From: a virus
Reading direction: 5' to 3' (one strand)
Virus record (IMG/VR): IMGVR_UViG_3300042890_002789
Coordinates: 1-28,370 of that record
Length of the DNA: 28,370 bases
Under the pieces are notes generated by a model that had not been told where the DNA came from, ran no database searches, and was given only the letters and a program-made list of their open reading frames with translations. Of the stretch, positions 15,319-23,259 are shown piece after piece (within the stretch, counting starts at the first letter, position 1; every line of letters begins with the position of its first letter). A program made the translations under genes and the position numbers.

Positions 15319-16248
15319 ATGAATGACGTGTCTCTGACAAATAAAACAGCGATTAATTTTTTAAAAATGATCAACGATAAGTGGCGAAATCAGTTTTATT
15401 ACGATGCTTTGAACAAACACGCCAAAGATAAAATAGTTTTAGACCTAGGATCCGGAACAGGTATTTTGTCTTTCTATGCATTGTCTGCAGGAGCCAAATT
15501 TGTCTATGCTATAGAACGGAATGGAAATGCAGCCGACCTTACATATAAGGTGCTTAAAAGTAAGTTTGATACGTCAAGGTTTGCTGTAATCAACTGTGAT
15601 TTTTGGAAATCTGATTTAGATATAATTAAACATCCGATTGATATACTTGTTAGTGAAACTGTTGGTCCAGGCTTGTTTGATCATGGAATGCTGACTACCT
15701 GGCAATGTATAAAACCTTATCTATCGCCTAACGCTATCAGTATTCCGGATACTCTCAGTTGCGATTTATGGGTTTGGCAAAAACAATTAGACGCGGATTT
15801 TTTGACAACATTAGAACCTGAACATTTATCGGCCAAACTGTCAATGGATGCCTGTTTGGATCAAGATTTTGCCGAAGCATTGATCAGTCAGAATCCGTCA
15901 GATGTAAAACCAATGCGGTGGATAAATATAAATCACATACAGTCCGAGCCTGACTATATCTATACAGATAAAGTTACATACACAATGAACAATTTACCTG
16001 ACTGGTGGTGTGGCAAAAAAACAGACCCAAAAATTTTATTTGACGTTGACGTTGATGCACCAGCATCTGTTGCAATAATTAATAAAATTTCATTTGAGTC
16101 TCAAACTCTATTCCTCAAAGATGCACTCTATATGCCGTGGAGATTTAATCCAGTATTCAATTTAGACTCTGCTGGCAAATACAATATTGGTTACAATAAT
16201 TTTGATCCGACCGGCAACAGATGGGGACAAGAATGGAAGATATTATGA
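15319..16248 (+). CDS. PRMT-like SAM-dependent methyltransferase
   Basis: Likely protein-arginine-methyltransferase-type enzyme. IVLDLGSGTGILSFYALSAG (39-58) is SAM motif I, with acidic E66 (VYAIER) after beta 2. ILVSETVGPGLFDHGML (109-125) parallels the PRMT double-E loop (SExMGxxLxxExML). The first glutamate, E113, is kept, but the position of the second appears to be D or H. PYLSPNAISIPDTLSCDLWVW follows as the PRMT transition into the beta-barrel domain. At 309 aa it is close to a minimal PRMT core. The substrate is unknown and could be a host protein. The gene is precisely bracketed by two ~47-bp direct repeats, suggesting a cassette inserted between the HIT gene and queD. Confidence 0.72.
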   Translation: MNDVSLTNKTAINFLKMINDKWRNQFYYDALNKHAKDKIVLDLGSGTGILSFYALSAGAKFVYAIERNGNAADLTYKVLKSKFDTSRFAVINCDFWKSDLDIIKHPIDILVSETVGPGLFDHGMLTTWQCIKPYLSPNAISIPDTLSCDLWVWQKQLDADFLTTLEPEHLSAKLSMDACLDQDFAEALISQNPSDVKPMRWININHIQSEPDYIYTDKVTYTMNNLPDWWCGKKTDPKILFDVDVDAPASVAIINKISFESQTLFLKDALYMPWRFNPVFNLDSAGKYNIGYNNFDPTGNRWGQEWKIL

Positions 16249-16252
16249 TTCA

Positions 16253-16300
16253 AGCGGCCTTTGGCTTTCATCCCGCTATACAAACTCTGCCAGCCTATGC
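16253..16300. repeat. Direct repeat copy 2 with hairpin, upstream of queD
   Basis: Second copy of the 15259 repeat. The hairpin is kept although the outer stem has changed: AGCG (16253-16256) pairs with CGCT (16274-16277), and inner GCC (16257-16259) pairs with GGC (16263-16265) around TTT. The repeat ends CTATGC directly before TATAAT of the queD promoter. Confidence 0.75.
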
Positions 16301-16306
16301 TATAAT
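16277..16306 (+). promoter_or_regulatory. Promoter for queD with extended -10
   Basis: TATACA (16277-16282), 18-bp spacer, TATAAT (16301-16306) preceded by TGC (16298-16300), an extended -10. The predicted start near 16313 would give a very short leader holding AGGAG (16313-16317) before queD. The -35-like box lies inside direct repeat copy 2. Confidence 0.5.
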
Positions 16307-16324
16307 TAACATAGGAGAAACAGC

Positions 16325-16876
16325 ATGCAATCATCAACACAACAACTAATCAACCACACGGAAGATAACTGGCCAACCACTAGACCAGTGGTTTACAAGT
16401 ATACAAGTACCAAAGAGTACCACGACGCATTTCCATGTGCGTATAGACAGTGGAGGGCAGACAGTCATTGTAATCTAATTCACGGCTATTCATTTAGTAT
16501 GAAGTTTTACTTTGGCACCAACGACCTAGATGTTCGCAACTGGGCGGCAGACTATGGTGGACTAAAAGAACTAAAGAAAACATTAGAAGATCAATTTGAT
16601 CACACACTCATTGTGGCCGCAGATGATCCAGAAATGGCCACATACAACCTGTTGGTAGAGAAAAAGATGGCCAAAGTAGTTGTGTTACCTCGTCTAGGTT
16701 GCGAAGGACTTAGCGACATGCTGTACAAATATGTCAATGGTGTGTACATTCCAGAAATGTGGGGGCCGGGCGAAGCGGCACGTTTGTGGTGCTATCGTGT
16801 AGAAGTGAGAGAAACTCAAAGCAATATGGCATATCGTGAAGGCCATCGTGAATGGAATGAGGATCTTTTTGCGTAA
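16325..16876 (+). CDS. queD: 6-carboxy-5,6,7,8-tetrahydropterin synthase-like protein
   Basis: Second enzyme of the deazaguanine pathway, converting dihydroneopterin triphosphate to 6-carboxytetrahydropterin. The T-fold pattern is clear. SHCNLIHGYSFSMKFYFG (47-64) corresponds to the C...HGHxY catalytic/zinc segment, with C49 and H53. ADYGGLKELKKTLEDQFDH (75-93) matches the DFxxLK...LDH region. GCEGLSDMLYKYV (125-137) holds the substrate glutamate E127, and YRVEVRETQSNMAYR (157-171) is the VxVxETxxxxAxY strand. By my alignment two of the three usual zinc histidines are tyrosine (Y40, Y55); H33 or H48 may compensate. At 183 aa it is longer than E. coli QueD (~120) but similar to phage forms I recall. 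It has its own promoter and AGGAG RBS. Confidence 0.88.
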   Translation: MQSSTQQLINHTEDNWPTTRPVVYKYTSTKEYHDAFPCAYRQWRADSHCNLIHGYSFSMKFYFGTNDLDVRNWAADYGGLKELKKTLEDQFDHTLIVAADDPEMATYNLLVEKKMAKVVVLPRLGCEGLSDMLYKYVNGVYIPEMWGPGEAARLWCYRVEVRETQSNMAYREGHREWNEDLFA

Positions 16877-16887
16877 TATTTGGCGCA

Positions 16888-16909
16888 GTTGGGCAAATAT
16901 TTGCCCAAC
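16888..16909. repeat. Perfect 22-bp palindrome
   Basis: GTTGGGCAAAT followed directly by its exact reverse complement, 11 bp after the queD stop. As RNA it would form a strong hairpin, but only a weak T-rich stretch follows, so it is an imperfect terminator. It also overlaps the -35 region of the promoter-like sequence at 16901, so an operator is an alternative. Confidence 0.65.
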
Positions 16910-16930
16910 CATTATATTGTCATATATAAT
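16901..16930 (+). promoter_or_regulatory. Possible promoter of the glycan island
   Basis: TTGCCC (16901-16906), 18-bp spacer, TATAAT (16925-16930), 55 bp upstream of the GT2-like gene. The -10 is consensus and the -35 matches 4 of 6 positions. The palindrome overlaps the -35. The region between the two genes (109 bp) holds nothing else I can identify. Confidence 0.4.
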
Positions 16931-16985
16931 CACAAACTGTTTTATTATAGCAGGCGTAATCAAGCACTGGAATCAATAGGTACAC

Positions 16986-17819
16986 ATGAACAATCACGAA
17001 TATAAAATTTCAATATTATTGCCTACACGCGGCAGAGGTGATGCACTAGAACGAAGTGTAAAAAGCTTGTTTGAGTTGGCCACCGATCCAGGCGCCATAC
17101 AACTTATGTTGGGCTTTGACAATGACGATACCGACGGTATTTCTGCTTTTGAAAAATCATTGCAACCTTGGTTAGACTCACAAGATATTAATTATATTGC
17201 TATGACGTTTGATCCAATGGGATACACTAGACTCAATGAATATGTTAATACTCTTGCATTAAACTCTGATTCCGACTGGATGATTTTTTGGAATGATGAT
17301 GCGTACATGGAAACACCCGGATGGGACACAGTTATTTCTAAACACACCGGCGAATTTAAATTGTTAGCGTTTCATACTCATAATGATCACCCTTACAGCA
17401 TATTTCCAATTGTTCCCAGAGAGTGGTTAGATACGCTAGGGTACCTAAGTCCACATGGGTTAAATGATGCTTGGTTGAGCCAACAAGCATTTATGCTAGA
17501 CATATGGGAGCGCATACCAGTACATGTAGTACATGACCGACACGATCTTACCGGTAACAATCACGACGATACTTACAAAAACCGGGTGATGTTTGAAGGA
17601 AACCCAAAAGATCCCAGAGATTTTCATCATATGACTTGGTCCAATTTTCGTATGAGTGAAACTGAAAGATTATCAATCTGGATGGCCAAACAAGGCATGG
17701 ATGTTTCTTGGTGGGAAAAGGTCAAATCGGGCAATCAAGATCCCTGGGAAAAACTACGTGACAATGATCCTAACGGTCAAATGAAGCAATATAAAATGTC
17801 TAACGGAATTAGATTATGA
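16986..17819 (+). CDS. GT-A fold (GT2-like) glycosyltransferase
   Basis: Likely nucleotide-sugar-dependent glycosyltransferase. ISILLPTRGRGDALERSVKS (8-27) is the family-2 N-terminal strand with its PTRxR turn. FWNDDAYME (101-109) supplies the DxD-like metal and donor site (D104/D105). RHDLTGNNHDDT (~190-201) may contribute acceptor or metal residues. There is no membrane anchor; length 277 aa. It opens the sugar island and overlaps the following SDR gene by 4 bp. Confidence 0.72.
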   Translation: MNNHEYKISILLPTRGRGDALERSVKSLFELATDPGAIQLMLGFDNDDTDGISAFEKSLQPWLDSQDINYIAMTFDPMGYTRLNEYVNTLALNSDSDWMIFWNDDAYMETPGWDTVISKHTGEFKLLAFHTHNDHPYSIFPIVPREWLDTLGYLSPHGLNDAWLSQQAFMLDIWERIPVHVVHDRHDLTGNNHDDTYKNRVMFEGNPKDPRDFHHMTWSNFRMSETERLSIWMAKQGMDVSWWEKVKSGNQDPWEKLRDNDPNGQMKQYKMSNGIRL

Positions 17820-18766
17820 AAAAAATTGTATATGTCACAGGCTGTTTGGGATTCATTGGGGTGAATGTCACCCGTCAATGCCTAGCACGTGGCTGGCATG
17901 TGATTGGTGTGGACAAAGGTACCTATGCTAGCAATTTTAATTTTTTAACTGAGTTTCAAAAATACGATACATTTAAATTCATACACAAAGATATCAACGA
18001 TCTTGATCGACTGTATGACTGCGACTATATCATAAACACAGCGGCTGAGACTCATGTGGATAATTCAATCATGAGCTCAGAGGTATTTCTAAGTAGCAAC
18101 ATTAATGGAGTACATCGGCTGTTAGAATTGATACGACAACAGCCTGTCCAAAAGCAACCAATATTGTTGCATTTTTCAACCGACGAGGTCTATGGTGACA
18201 TTGATTCAGGAGCCCACACCGAAACTGATTTGTTAAAACCTAGCAATCCTTATTCGGCATCCAAGGCTGCCGCCGACATGTTGATACTGGCCTGGGCAAG
18301 AACTTATGGTATTAAATATGTAATTGTGCGTCCTACCAACAACTATGGCATTGGTCAATACGTTGAAAAACTTATACCCAAAAGCGTTAAATTTCTTGAA
18401 TTAGGCAAATTAATTGATTTGCACAATCACGGTAATCCGGTACGGACCTGGTTGCATGCCACGGATACTGCTAGTGCTGTAATAGCTACCATTGATGCTG
18501 GATGTACTAATGAAATATTTAATATCAGTGGCAATACTGAAATGCCAAATCGAGAAGTGATAAAAAAAATATTATCTTATTATTATGGAGTTAATCATGA
18601 TCACGACTGGGAATCTTTTGTTACTCCCAGTTCTAGACAAGGGCAAGACGTGAGGTATGCTATCGATGATAGTAAACTAAAACAACTGGGCTGGACTGCA
18701 ACTGCTGATTTTGATCAAGAATTGGCCCAGGTAGTCAACCACTACAGAAATAATTTCGTATGGTAA
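17816..18766 (+). CDS. NDP-sugar 4,6-dehydratase-like extended SDR (RmlB family)
   Basis: Probably converts an NDP-hexose to the 4-keto-6-deoxy sugar. TGCLGFIG (8-15) binds NAD. HFSTDEVYGD (119-128) holds the T-D-E catalytic triplet characteristic of dTDP-glucose 4,6-dehydratases, and Y146-SAS-K150 is the YxxxK pair. RPTNNYGIGQYVEKLIPK (~171-188) and VRTWLHATDTA are the standard RmlB substrate segments. At 316 aa it is slightly short. The nucleotide (dTDP, CDP, GDP) cannot be told from sequence. It fits upstream of the E1-like 3-dehydratase at 19485. The stop overlaps the next gene by 7 bp. Confidence 0.82.
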   Translation: MKKIVYVTGCLGFIGVNVTRQCLARGWHVIGVDKGTYASNFNFLTEFQKYDTFKFIHKDINDLDRLYDCDYIINTAAETHVDNSIMSSEVFLSSNINGVHRLLELIRQQPVQKQPILLHFSTDEVYGDIDSGAHTETDLLKPSNPYSASKAAADMLILAWARTYGIKYVIVRPTNNYGIGQYVEKLIPKSVKFLELGKLIDLHNHGNPVRTWLHATDTASAVIATIDAGCTNEIFNISGNTEMPNREVIKKILSYYYGVNHDHDWESFVTPSSRQGQDVRYAIDDSKLKQLGWTATADFDQELAQVVNHYRNNFVW

Positions 18767-19488
18767 AGAATTATTTGGTATGTGCAGTTCGCCCCATATC
18801 GGACAATTGGATGGGCAATGATAGTTCACAATTGTATTTAGACTATCAAGAAATGTATCGTCTAAGACTGGCCAGCTTTCAACACTTTGTAAAAGAACCA
18901 TTTGAAACAATATTGTGGACGGATCCGGCTACCAACGGCGATACCTGTGCATATCAAAATTGGCTTGACATTAAAGAATTATGGCAGCGTGAACCTTGCA
19001 ACGTATTCTGGGCTGGTGCCGACACACTTATGATTCGACCTACAGAATTGTTTTCAGATAGATTTACTGAATATCGATTGTTCAATTATACTGATCCAAA
19101 AAGTCATGGAGATTTTGCACACCATTTCAATGACGACATACAATATTATCCACACACCATGTCACCCAATGTATGGAAACTGGGTGAAGAGTGGTTGACT
19201 CAAAGAGAAACTCACCCAAATCGTAATTGGGGGTTTGACCAGCTAAGACACAATGCCATGTTCTGGAGTCAAGATATCTTAGACTCTGACAGACTACATC
19301 CAGAGATGGCCTATCAAGCAATAAAATTAAGATCCTTGTCTGACCAACTTATGATAGACATTCATAATGAGTGGAACGGTATAGATATAAATCAAGCACA
19401 CATGCTACATTTTCATGGTAGCCGTGGAAGTCAATCAGTGATAACCATCATGAAAGAAATTTGCAGTCAACTTGGAATTAAATTATGA
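18760..19488 (+). CDS. Hypothetical GT-A-like glycosyltransferase
   Basis: Weakly recognised. The 242-aa protein starts YLVCAVRPI and has NVFWAGADTLMIRPTELFSD (81-100), similar in style to the strand-DxD-helix donor site of GT8- and GT32-like enzymes (a GAD triplet replaces DxD). The C-terminal HMLHFHGSRGSQ is also glycosyltransferase-like. It lies inside a run of overlapping sugar genes (7 bp with the gene before, 4 bp with the gene after). I infer a transferase role but could not assign a family. Confidence 0.5.
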   Translation: MVKNYLVCAVRPISDNWMGNDSSQLYLDYQEMYRLRLASFQHFVKEPFETILWTDPATNGDTCAYQNWLDIKELWQREPCNVFWAGADTLMIRPTELFSDRFTEYRLFNYTDPKSHGDFAHHFNDDIQYYPHTMSPNVWKLGEEWLTQRETHPNRNWGFDQLRHNAMFWSQDILDSDRLHPEMAYQAIKLRSLSDQLMIDIHNEWNGIDINQAHMLHFHGSRGSQSVITIMKEICSQLGIKL

Positions 19489-20804
19489 AACAGATATTGG
19501 AAGACATTAAAAAATACATTGATTCTAAACATGCAGACAAGACCTGGGTAGCTGGCCGAGACTTTGTCAACTATGCGGGTCCGTATTTTGACTCAGACGA
19601 ATATGTAGCTGCCGCAGAAGCTTTGCTTAACGGCTGGCTAGTAATGGGTAATAAAAGTCTAGCATTTGAACGCCAGTTTCCTGAACAGTTTGGCAAGACT
19701 CGCGGAGTGCTGACCAATTCAGGTAGTAGTGCCAACCTGCTGATGATGACAGCAATGAAGAGCAAACGTGGCTATAACTTTCCGCAAGGCACCAAGGTGT
19801 TAATGCCCATTGCTGGATTTCCTACTACTTTAAATCCAACTATTCAAAACGGATTTACACCTGTGTTTTGCGATATTGAAATTGACACCTTGAACATTGA
19901 TCTGGCTCCAGCTGAACAAATACTTGCCAACGATCCCGACATACGAATCATTACATTTGCACATGTGTTAGGCAATCCTCCCAACATGGATCAAGTGATG
20001 GAACTGGTCAATCGACACAATCTTGTGCTATTGGAAGACTGTTGCGATGGTCTGGGCACAACATACAAAGGTCAACCTTTGGGCAGTTTCGGCCTAATGG
20101 CATCATGCAGTTTTTATCCAGCACATCACATGACCATGGGCGAAGGTGGCTTTGTGGCCATGAACGACTCTCAACAAGAAGTCATTGTGCGTTCGTTGCG
20201 TGAGTGGGGTCGAGGATGCTACTGCGTTGGGCCCGATGCCAACAAGTTAAAATGTGGTACCTGTGGCAAACGTTTCAACGAGTGGATTCCTGAAATGCCC
20301 GGAGAAATATTTGATCACAAGTATGTGTATGACGAGATTGGTTACAATCTAAAACCCATTGAACTACAAGCGGCCATGGGGCTTGAACAGATTAAAAAAC
20401 TGCCCGAGATACACGCTCTACGTCAGCGCAACTACAATCTGTTGTTTGCCATCTATGAAAAGTACGAAGAGTTTTTTCACTTGCCACGTGCTAGAGAACA
20501 TGCAGATGTGAGTTGGTTTGCCTTTCCTCTTACCATTAGAGCAGGCGCACCGTTTACACGCAACGACATTGTGGACTACTTGGAAGAACGTTTAATCCAA
20601 ACCCGTCCATACTTTGCTGGCAACATCATGCTACAGCCTGCTTACAGCCACTTGATGAATCCTGCAGATGCACGTGACAACTACCCTGTGGCCACACTCA
20701 CAATGAAGAACACATTCTTCCACGGTTGCAGTCCGGTTATTACTCCAGAACAGATTGAGTACATTGGTGAGCAGGTAGACGGCTTTATGAGTTTATTCAA
20801 ATGA
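19485..20804 (+). CDS. rfbH: E1-type NDP-6-deoxy-4-ketohexose 3-dehydratase (PMP, 2Fe-2S)
   Basis: Predicted to remove the C3 hydroxyl of an NDP-4-keto-6-deoxy sugar on the way to 3,6-dideoxyhexoses. The DegT fold is clear: TNSGSSANLLMM (77-88), LEDCCDGLGTTY (183-194) and SFYPAHHMTMGEGGFV (209-224). The decisive feature is His in place of the Schiff-base lysine (H214), the mark of the E1/RfbH/AscC group, which uses PMP without a covalent link. C187 followed by C245-Y-C247 and then C257/C260 (CGTCGKRF) supplies the 2Fe-2S ligands. The gap from C187 to C245 is 57 residues, as I recall for Yersinia E1. At 439 aa it is full length for the group. It overlaps the split ThDP enzyme genes downstream by 4 bp. 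Confidence 0.87.
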   Translation: MKQILEDIKKYIDSKHADKTWVAGRDFVNYAGPYFDSDEYVAAAEALLNGWLVMGNKSLAFERQFPEQFGKTRGVLTNSGSSANLLMMTAMKSKRGYNFPQGTKVLMPIAGFPTTLNPTIQNGFTPVFCDIEIDTLNIDLAPAEQILANDPDIRIITFAHVLGNPPNMDQVMELVNRHNLVLLEDCCDGLGTTYKGQPLGSFGLMASCSFYPAHHMTMGEGGFVAMNDSQQEVIVRSLREWGRGCYCVGPDANKLKCGTCGKRFNEWIPEMPGEIFDHKYVYDEIGYNLKPIELQAAMGLEQIKKLPEIHALRQRNYNLLFAIYEKYEEFFHLPRAREHADVSWFAFPLTIRAGAPFTRNDIVDYLEERLIQTRPYFAGNIMLQPAYSHLMNPADARDNYPVATLTMKNTFFHGCSPVITPEQIEYIGEQVDGFMSLFK

Positions 20805-21829
20805 ACCGCTTAGAAAACAAAATGAGAGTGTGTGATTGGATCGCCGACTACTTGAAGTCAATTGGCGTTGAACGTGTGCACGGATTAATGGGTGGTGGTG
20901 CCAGCGGACTCAATGACGGATTCATCAAACAAGGCATGCCCTACATCTGCTATCACCACGAGCAAGGTGCAGGACATGCAGCCACAGCCGAAAGCAAGTT
21001 CTCTGGCAAACTTGCGGTAGTCAATCCTACAACAGGTTGCGCAGGTACCAACTGTGCAACATCGGTTTTAAATGCATGGCAAGACAGTGTACCTGTTTTG
21101 TTTCTGTCAGGCAATGTTAGATTGGCAACCTGTAGCGGATACATCAACAAAAAGAACAACATCAATGTTCGTAAGTATGGCATTCAAGAACACCATGTTG
21201 TTGACACCTACAAGACCATGACCAAATTGAGTTGCTTTGTTGACAATGTACAAGACGTAGCATACACAATACAATATGCAGTACACTTGGCAACAACAGG
21301 ACGTCCTGGTCCTGTATGGATTGATATTCCGGGTGACATTCAAACGGCACAGATGCCTGAGAATTACAGAGAATATGTTGCCACCGCCTTGGTCGATACA
21401 CTGTCAGACTACGATGGTGTAAAACAAGCTATTGCCAAAGCAGAACGGCCCGTTGTGTTGGCAGGATACGGTATTCGTCAAAGCAATACTGTTGACCAGT
21501 TTGTTAAATTTATTGAACAATATCAAATTCCATATGTCAGCACCTATGGTGCAAGAGATTATACTACTGCCAGCCATCCTCTAAGCATTGGAGCAGTTGG
21601 CATCAAAGGAAGTCGCGCTGGAAACTTTGCTATGCAAAATGCTGATTTACTTATTGTGTTGGGCAGTAGTTTAGGCGCCAGTGTTATTGGTTATGACCCT
21701 AAACAGTTTAGTCCAGACAGTTATAAGATTGTTGTCGACCTCGATATCAACGAGTTAAAGAAAGACATTGTTGAAGTTGATGAAAAATACAATGTTGATT
21801 TAGAAAAGTTTTTTAGGAGTTTGGCATGA
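20801..21829 (+). CDS. ThDP-dependent carboligase, N-terminal half (AHAS/YerE-like PYR + central domains)
   Basis: First half of an acetohydroxyacid-synthase-like enzyme. CYHHEQGAGHAATAESKFSG (~50-69) is the PYR-domain helix, with the glutamate (~E53) that activates the ThDP aminopyrimidine. PTTGCAGTNCATSVLNAW and GRPGPVWIDIPGDIQ are standard AHAS-superfamily segments. The central domain runs from ~200 to 325 (PVVLAGYGIR...ADLLIVLGSSLG). At 342 aa it ends exactly where the linker to the PP domain would begin, and the PP domain is encoded by the next gene. Neighbouring E1 and SDR genes make a YerE-like role, adding a two-carbon unit from pyruvate to a keto-sugar, an attractive inference. A valine-type acetolactate synthase is less likely here. 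The start could also be ATG 20822. Confidence 0.85.
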   Translation: MNRLENKMRVCDWIADYLKSIGVERVHGLMGGGASGLNDGFIKQGMPYICYHHEQGAGHAATAESKFSGKLAVVNPTTGCAGTNCATSVLNAWQDSVPVLFLSGNVRLATCSGYINKKNNINVRKYGIQEHHVVDTYKTMTKLSCFVDNVQDVAYTIQYAVHLATTGRPGPVWIDIPGDIQTAQMPENYREYVATALVDTLSDYDGVKQAIAKAERPVVLAGYGIRQSNTVDQFVKFIEQYQIPYVSTYGARDYTTASHPLSIGAVGIKGSRAGNFAMQNADLLIVLGSSLGASVIGYDPKQFSPDSYKIVVDLDINELKKDIVEVDEKYNVDLEKFFRSLA

Positions 21830-22569
21830 CAAGACAAGAATGGATTGAAAAATGCAATCACTGGAAATCCAAATGGCCGGTAATGCAGGAAGAATATCGT
21901 CCAGCTGAAAATGATTTTCAGTTAAACATCTATGCCATACTTGATGCGATTAATCAGCACAGTTTAGCCAATGACATTTTAATGGGCGATGCTGGCAGCA
22001 TTAGCTATGCAGGTCCTGTTGCATTAAATGCCAAACACGGACAAAGATTTATTTTTAGTCCTGCACAAGCAGATATGGGGTGGGCGTTACCTGCAGCCAT
22101 TGGTGTAAGTATGGCCAGTAATCAACAGGTCATCAGTATCATCGGCGATGGTAGTTTTATGAGTAACATTCAAGAATTAGCCACAGTTAAACAACACGAG
22201 TTGAATATCAAGTTTGTTATTCTCAATAACAACGGTTACCTAAGTATTAAAAATACACAGACAAAATACTTTGAAGGAAGGGTGCATGGAACCAGTGCTG
22301 AAAGTGGCCTGTGGTTTCCTAGCTTTAAAAATATTGCGGTAGCATTTGGCATGCCTTGTGTGGATATCAGAACAAAAGAAGATCTGCGTCTTCATTTCCC
22401 CAATGCCCTTAACAAAAAAGGTCCAGTCATTATAGACTGCCAATGTCTTGGCCAGCAAGAAATATTACCAGCCCAAGCATTAAAAAATGGAAAGCAAGCA
22501 GGCCTACACGATCTAACACCATTCCTGCCAGATGAAGAACTAGCACAGGAAATGATTGTTAAAATATAA
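21826..22569 (+). CDS. ThDP-dependent carboligase, C-terminal half (PP domain)
   Basis: Second half of the split AHAS-like enzyme, binding the ThDP diphosphate and Mg2+. GDGSFMSNIQELATVKQH...FVILNNNGY (~106-138) is the canonical GDG-x(~25)-NN ThDP motif. DMGWALPAAIGVSMAS (~84-99) and GPVIIDC (~203-209) are further PP-domain landmarks. The ATG overlaps the previous TGA by 4 bp, with a strong AGGAG at 21815-21819. The two halves are therefore separate, translationally coupled polypeptides rather than a simple sequencing frameshift. Residues 1-35 (RQEWIEKCNHWKSKWP) correspond to the interdomain linker of the single-chain enzyme. Confidence 0.87.
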   Translation: MTRQEWIEKCNHWKSKWPVMQEEYRPAENDFQLNIYAILDAINQHSLANDILMGDAGSISYAGPVALNAKHGQRFIFSPAQADMGWALPAAIGVSMASNQQVISIIGDGSFMSNIQELATVKQHELNIKFVILNNNGYLSIKNTQTKYFEGRVHGTSAESGLWFPSFKNIAVAFGMPCVDIRTKEDLRLHFPNALNKKGPVIIDCQCLGQQEILPAQALKNGKQAGLHDLTPFLPDEELAQEMIVKI

Positions 22570-22575
22570 AATACC

Positions 22576-23259
22576 ATGCCAAATTCCTTATACCAAAATA
22601 TTCCAGGTCTAGAAAACTCAATTGAATTCAGAGACAATTCGCCCTACGACGAATTAAAAAATCTGTGGTGGCCTCGGTACGATCGGGGCATGTGGAATTA
22701 CATGCATCAGTTTCGAATACTCCCAGAATTTTTTGATCAACTAATGACACATGTCACTGGCAATGCTATTGTAGTGCAAGCCGGCGGCAACTGTGGGCAG
22801 TATGTAAGACAGTTCAGTCAACGATTTAATACTGTATACACATTTGAACCAGATCCAATAAATTTTTTGTGTTTGACTTTGAATTGCGGTGACAATGTAA
22901 TAAAAACACAGGCCTGTGTAGGCAATGAAAGAAAATTTGTAAATCTAGACAGAAGGCACGATTCAGGCGCTATTCATGTAAGCGGTACGGGTAATATACC
23001 CACAGTGATCATTGATGAACTAAATTTACCAGCCTGTGATTTGATACAATTAGACATTGAAGGCTATGAACTTTTTGCGTTGCAAGGCGCACAACGTACT
23101 ATTGAAAAATATCATCCTCTACTTATGATAGAATGGTACGAGCCCTGGGCCCAAAGATACGGCACAAATAAAACCATGCTTGACAATTTTTTAAACAGTG
23201 TAGGATACAGTAAAATTTTAAGTCACAAATCTGATATCGTTTACAAATATCAACCATGA
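22576..23259 (+). CDS. FkbM-family SAM-dependent methyltransferase
   Basis: Likely O-methyltransferase, perhaps acting on a sugar hydroxyl. VVQAGGNCGQYVRQFS (66-81) is the FkbM version of the SAM-binding loop (VxDvGAnxGxY). TFEPDPINFLCL (89-100) holds the acidic ribose-binding residue E91. DLIQLDIEGYELFALQGA (~155-172) is the LKIDVEGxExxVLxGA FkbM signature. The product is 227 aa. Placed after the ThDP enzyme and overlapping the next SDR gene by 4 bp, it may cap or decorate the sugar made by this island. Confidence 0.82.
   Translation: MPNSLYQNIPGLENSIEFRDNSPYDELKNLWWPRYDRGMWNYMHQFRILPEFFDQLMTHVTGNAIVVQAGGNCGQYVRQFSQRFNTVYTFEPDPINFLCLTLNCGDNVIKTQACVGNERKFVNLDRRHDSGAIHVSGTGNIPTVIIDELNLPACDLIQLDIEGYELFALQGAQRTIEKYHPLLMIEWYEPWAQRYGTNKTMLDNFLNSVGYSKILSHKSDIVYKYQP

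Noticed and set aside
15259-16300. Integron attC sites around the PRMT-like gene
   Set aside because: No GTTRRRY / RYYYAAC core pair is found at the repeat ends, and no integrase is in the window.
19485-20804. Ordinary DegT sugar aminotransferase
   Set aside because: The Schiff-base lysine is replaced by His and the 2Fe-2S cysteine set is present, which marks the E1-type 3-dehydratase group instead.
21805-21830. Programmed -1 frameshift joining the two ThDP enzyme halves
   Set aside because: The run TTTTTT is in a poor phase for a classical slippery heptamer, and a strong AGGAG precedes the second ATG, so re-initiation is simpler.
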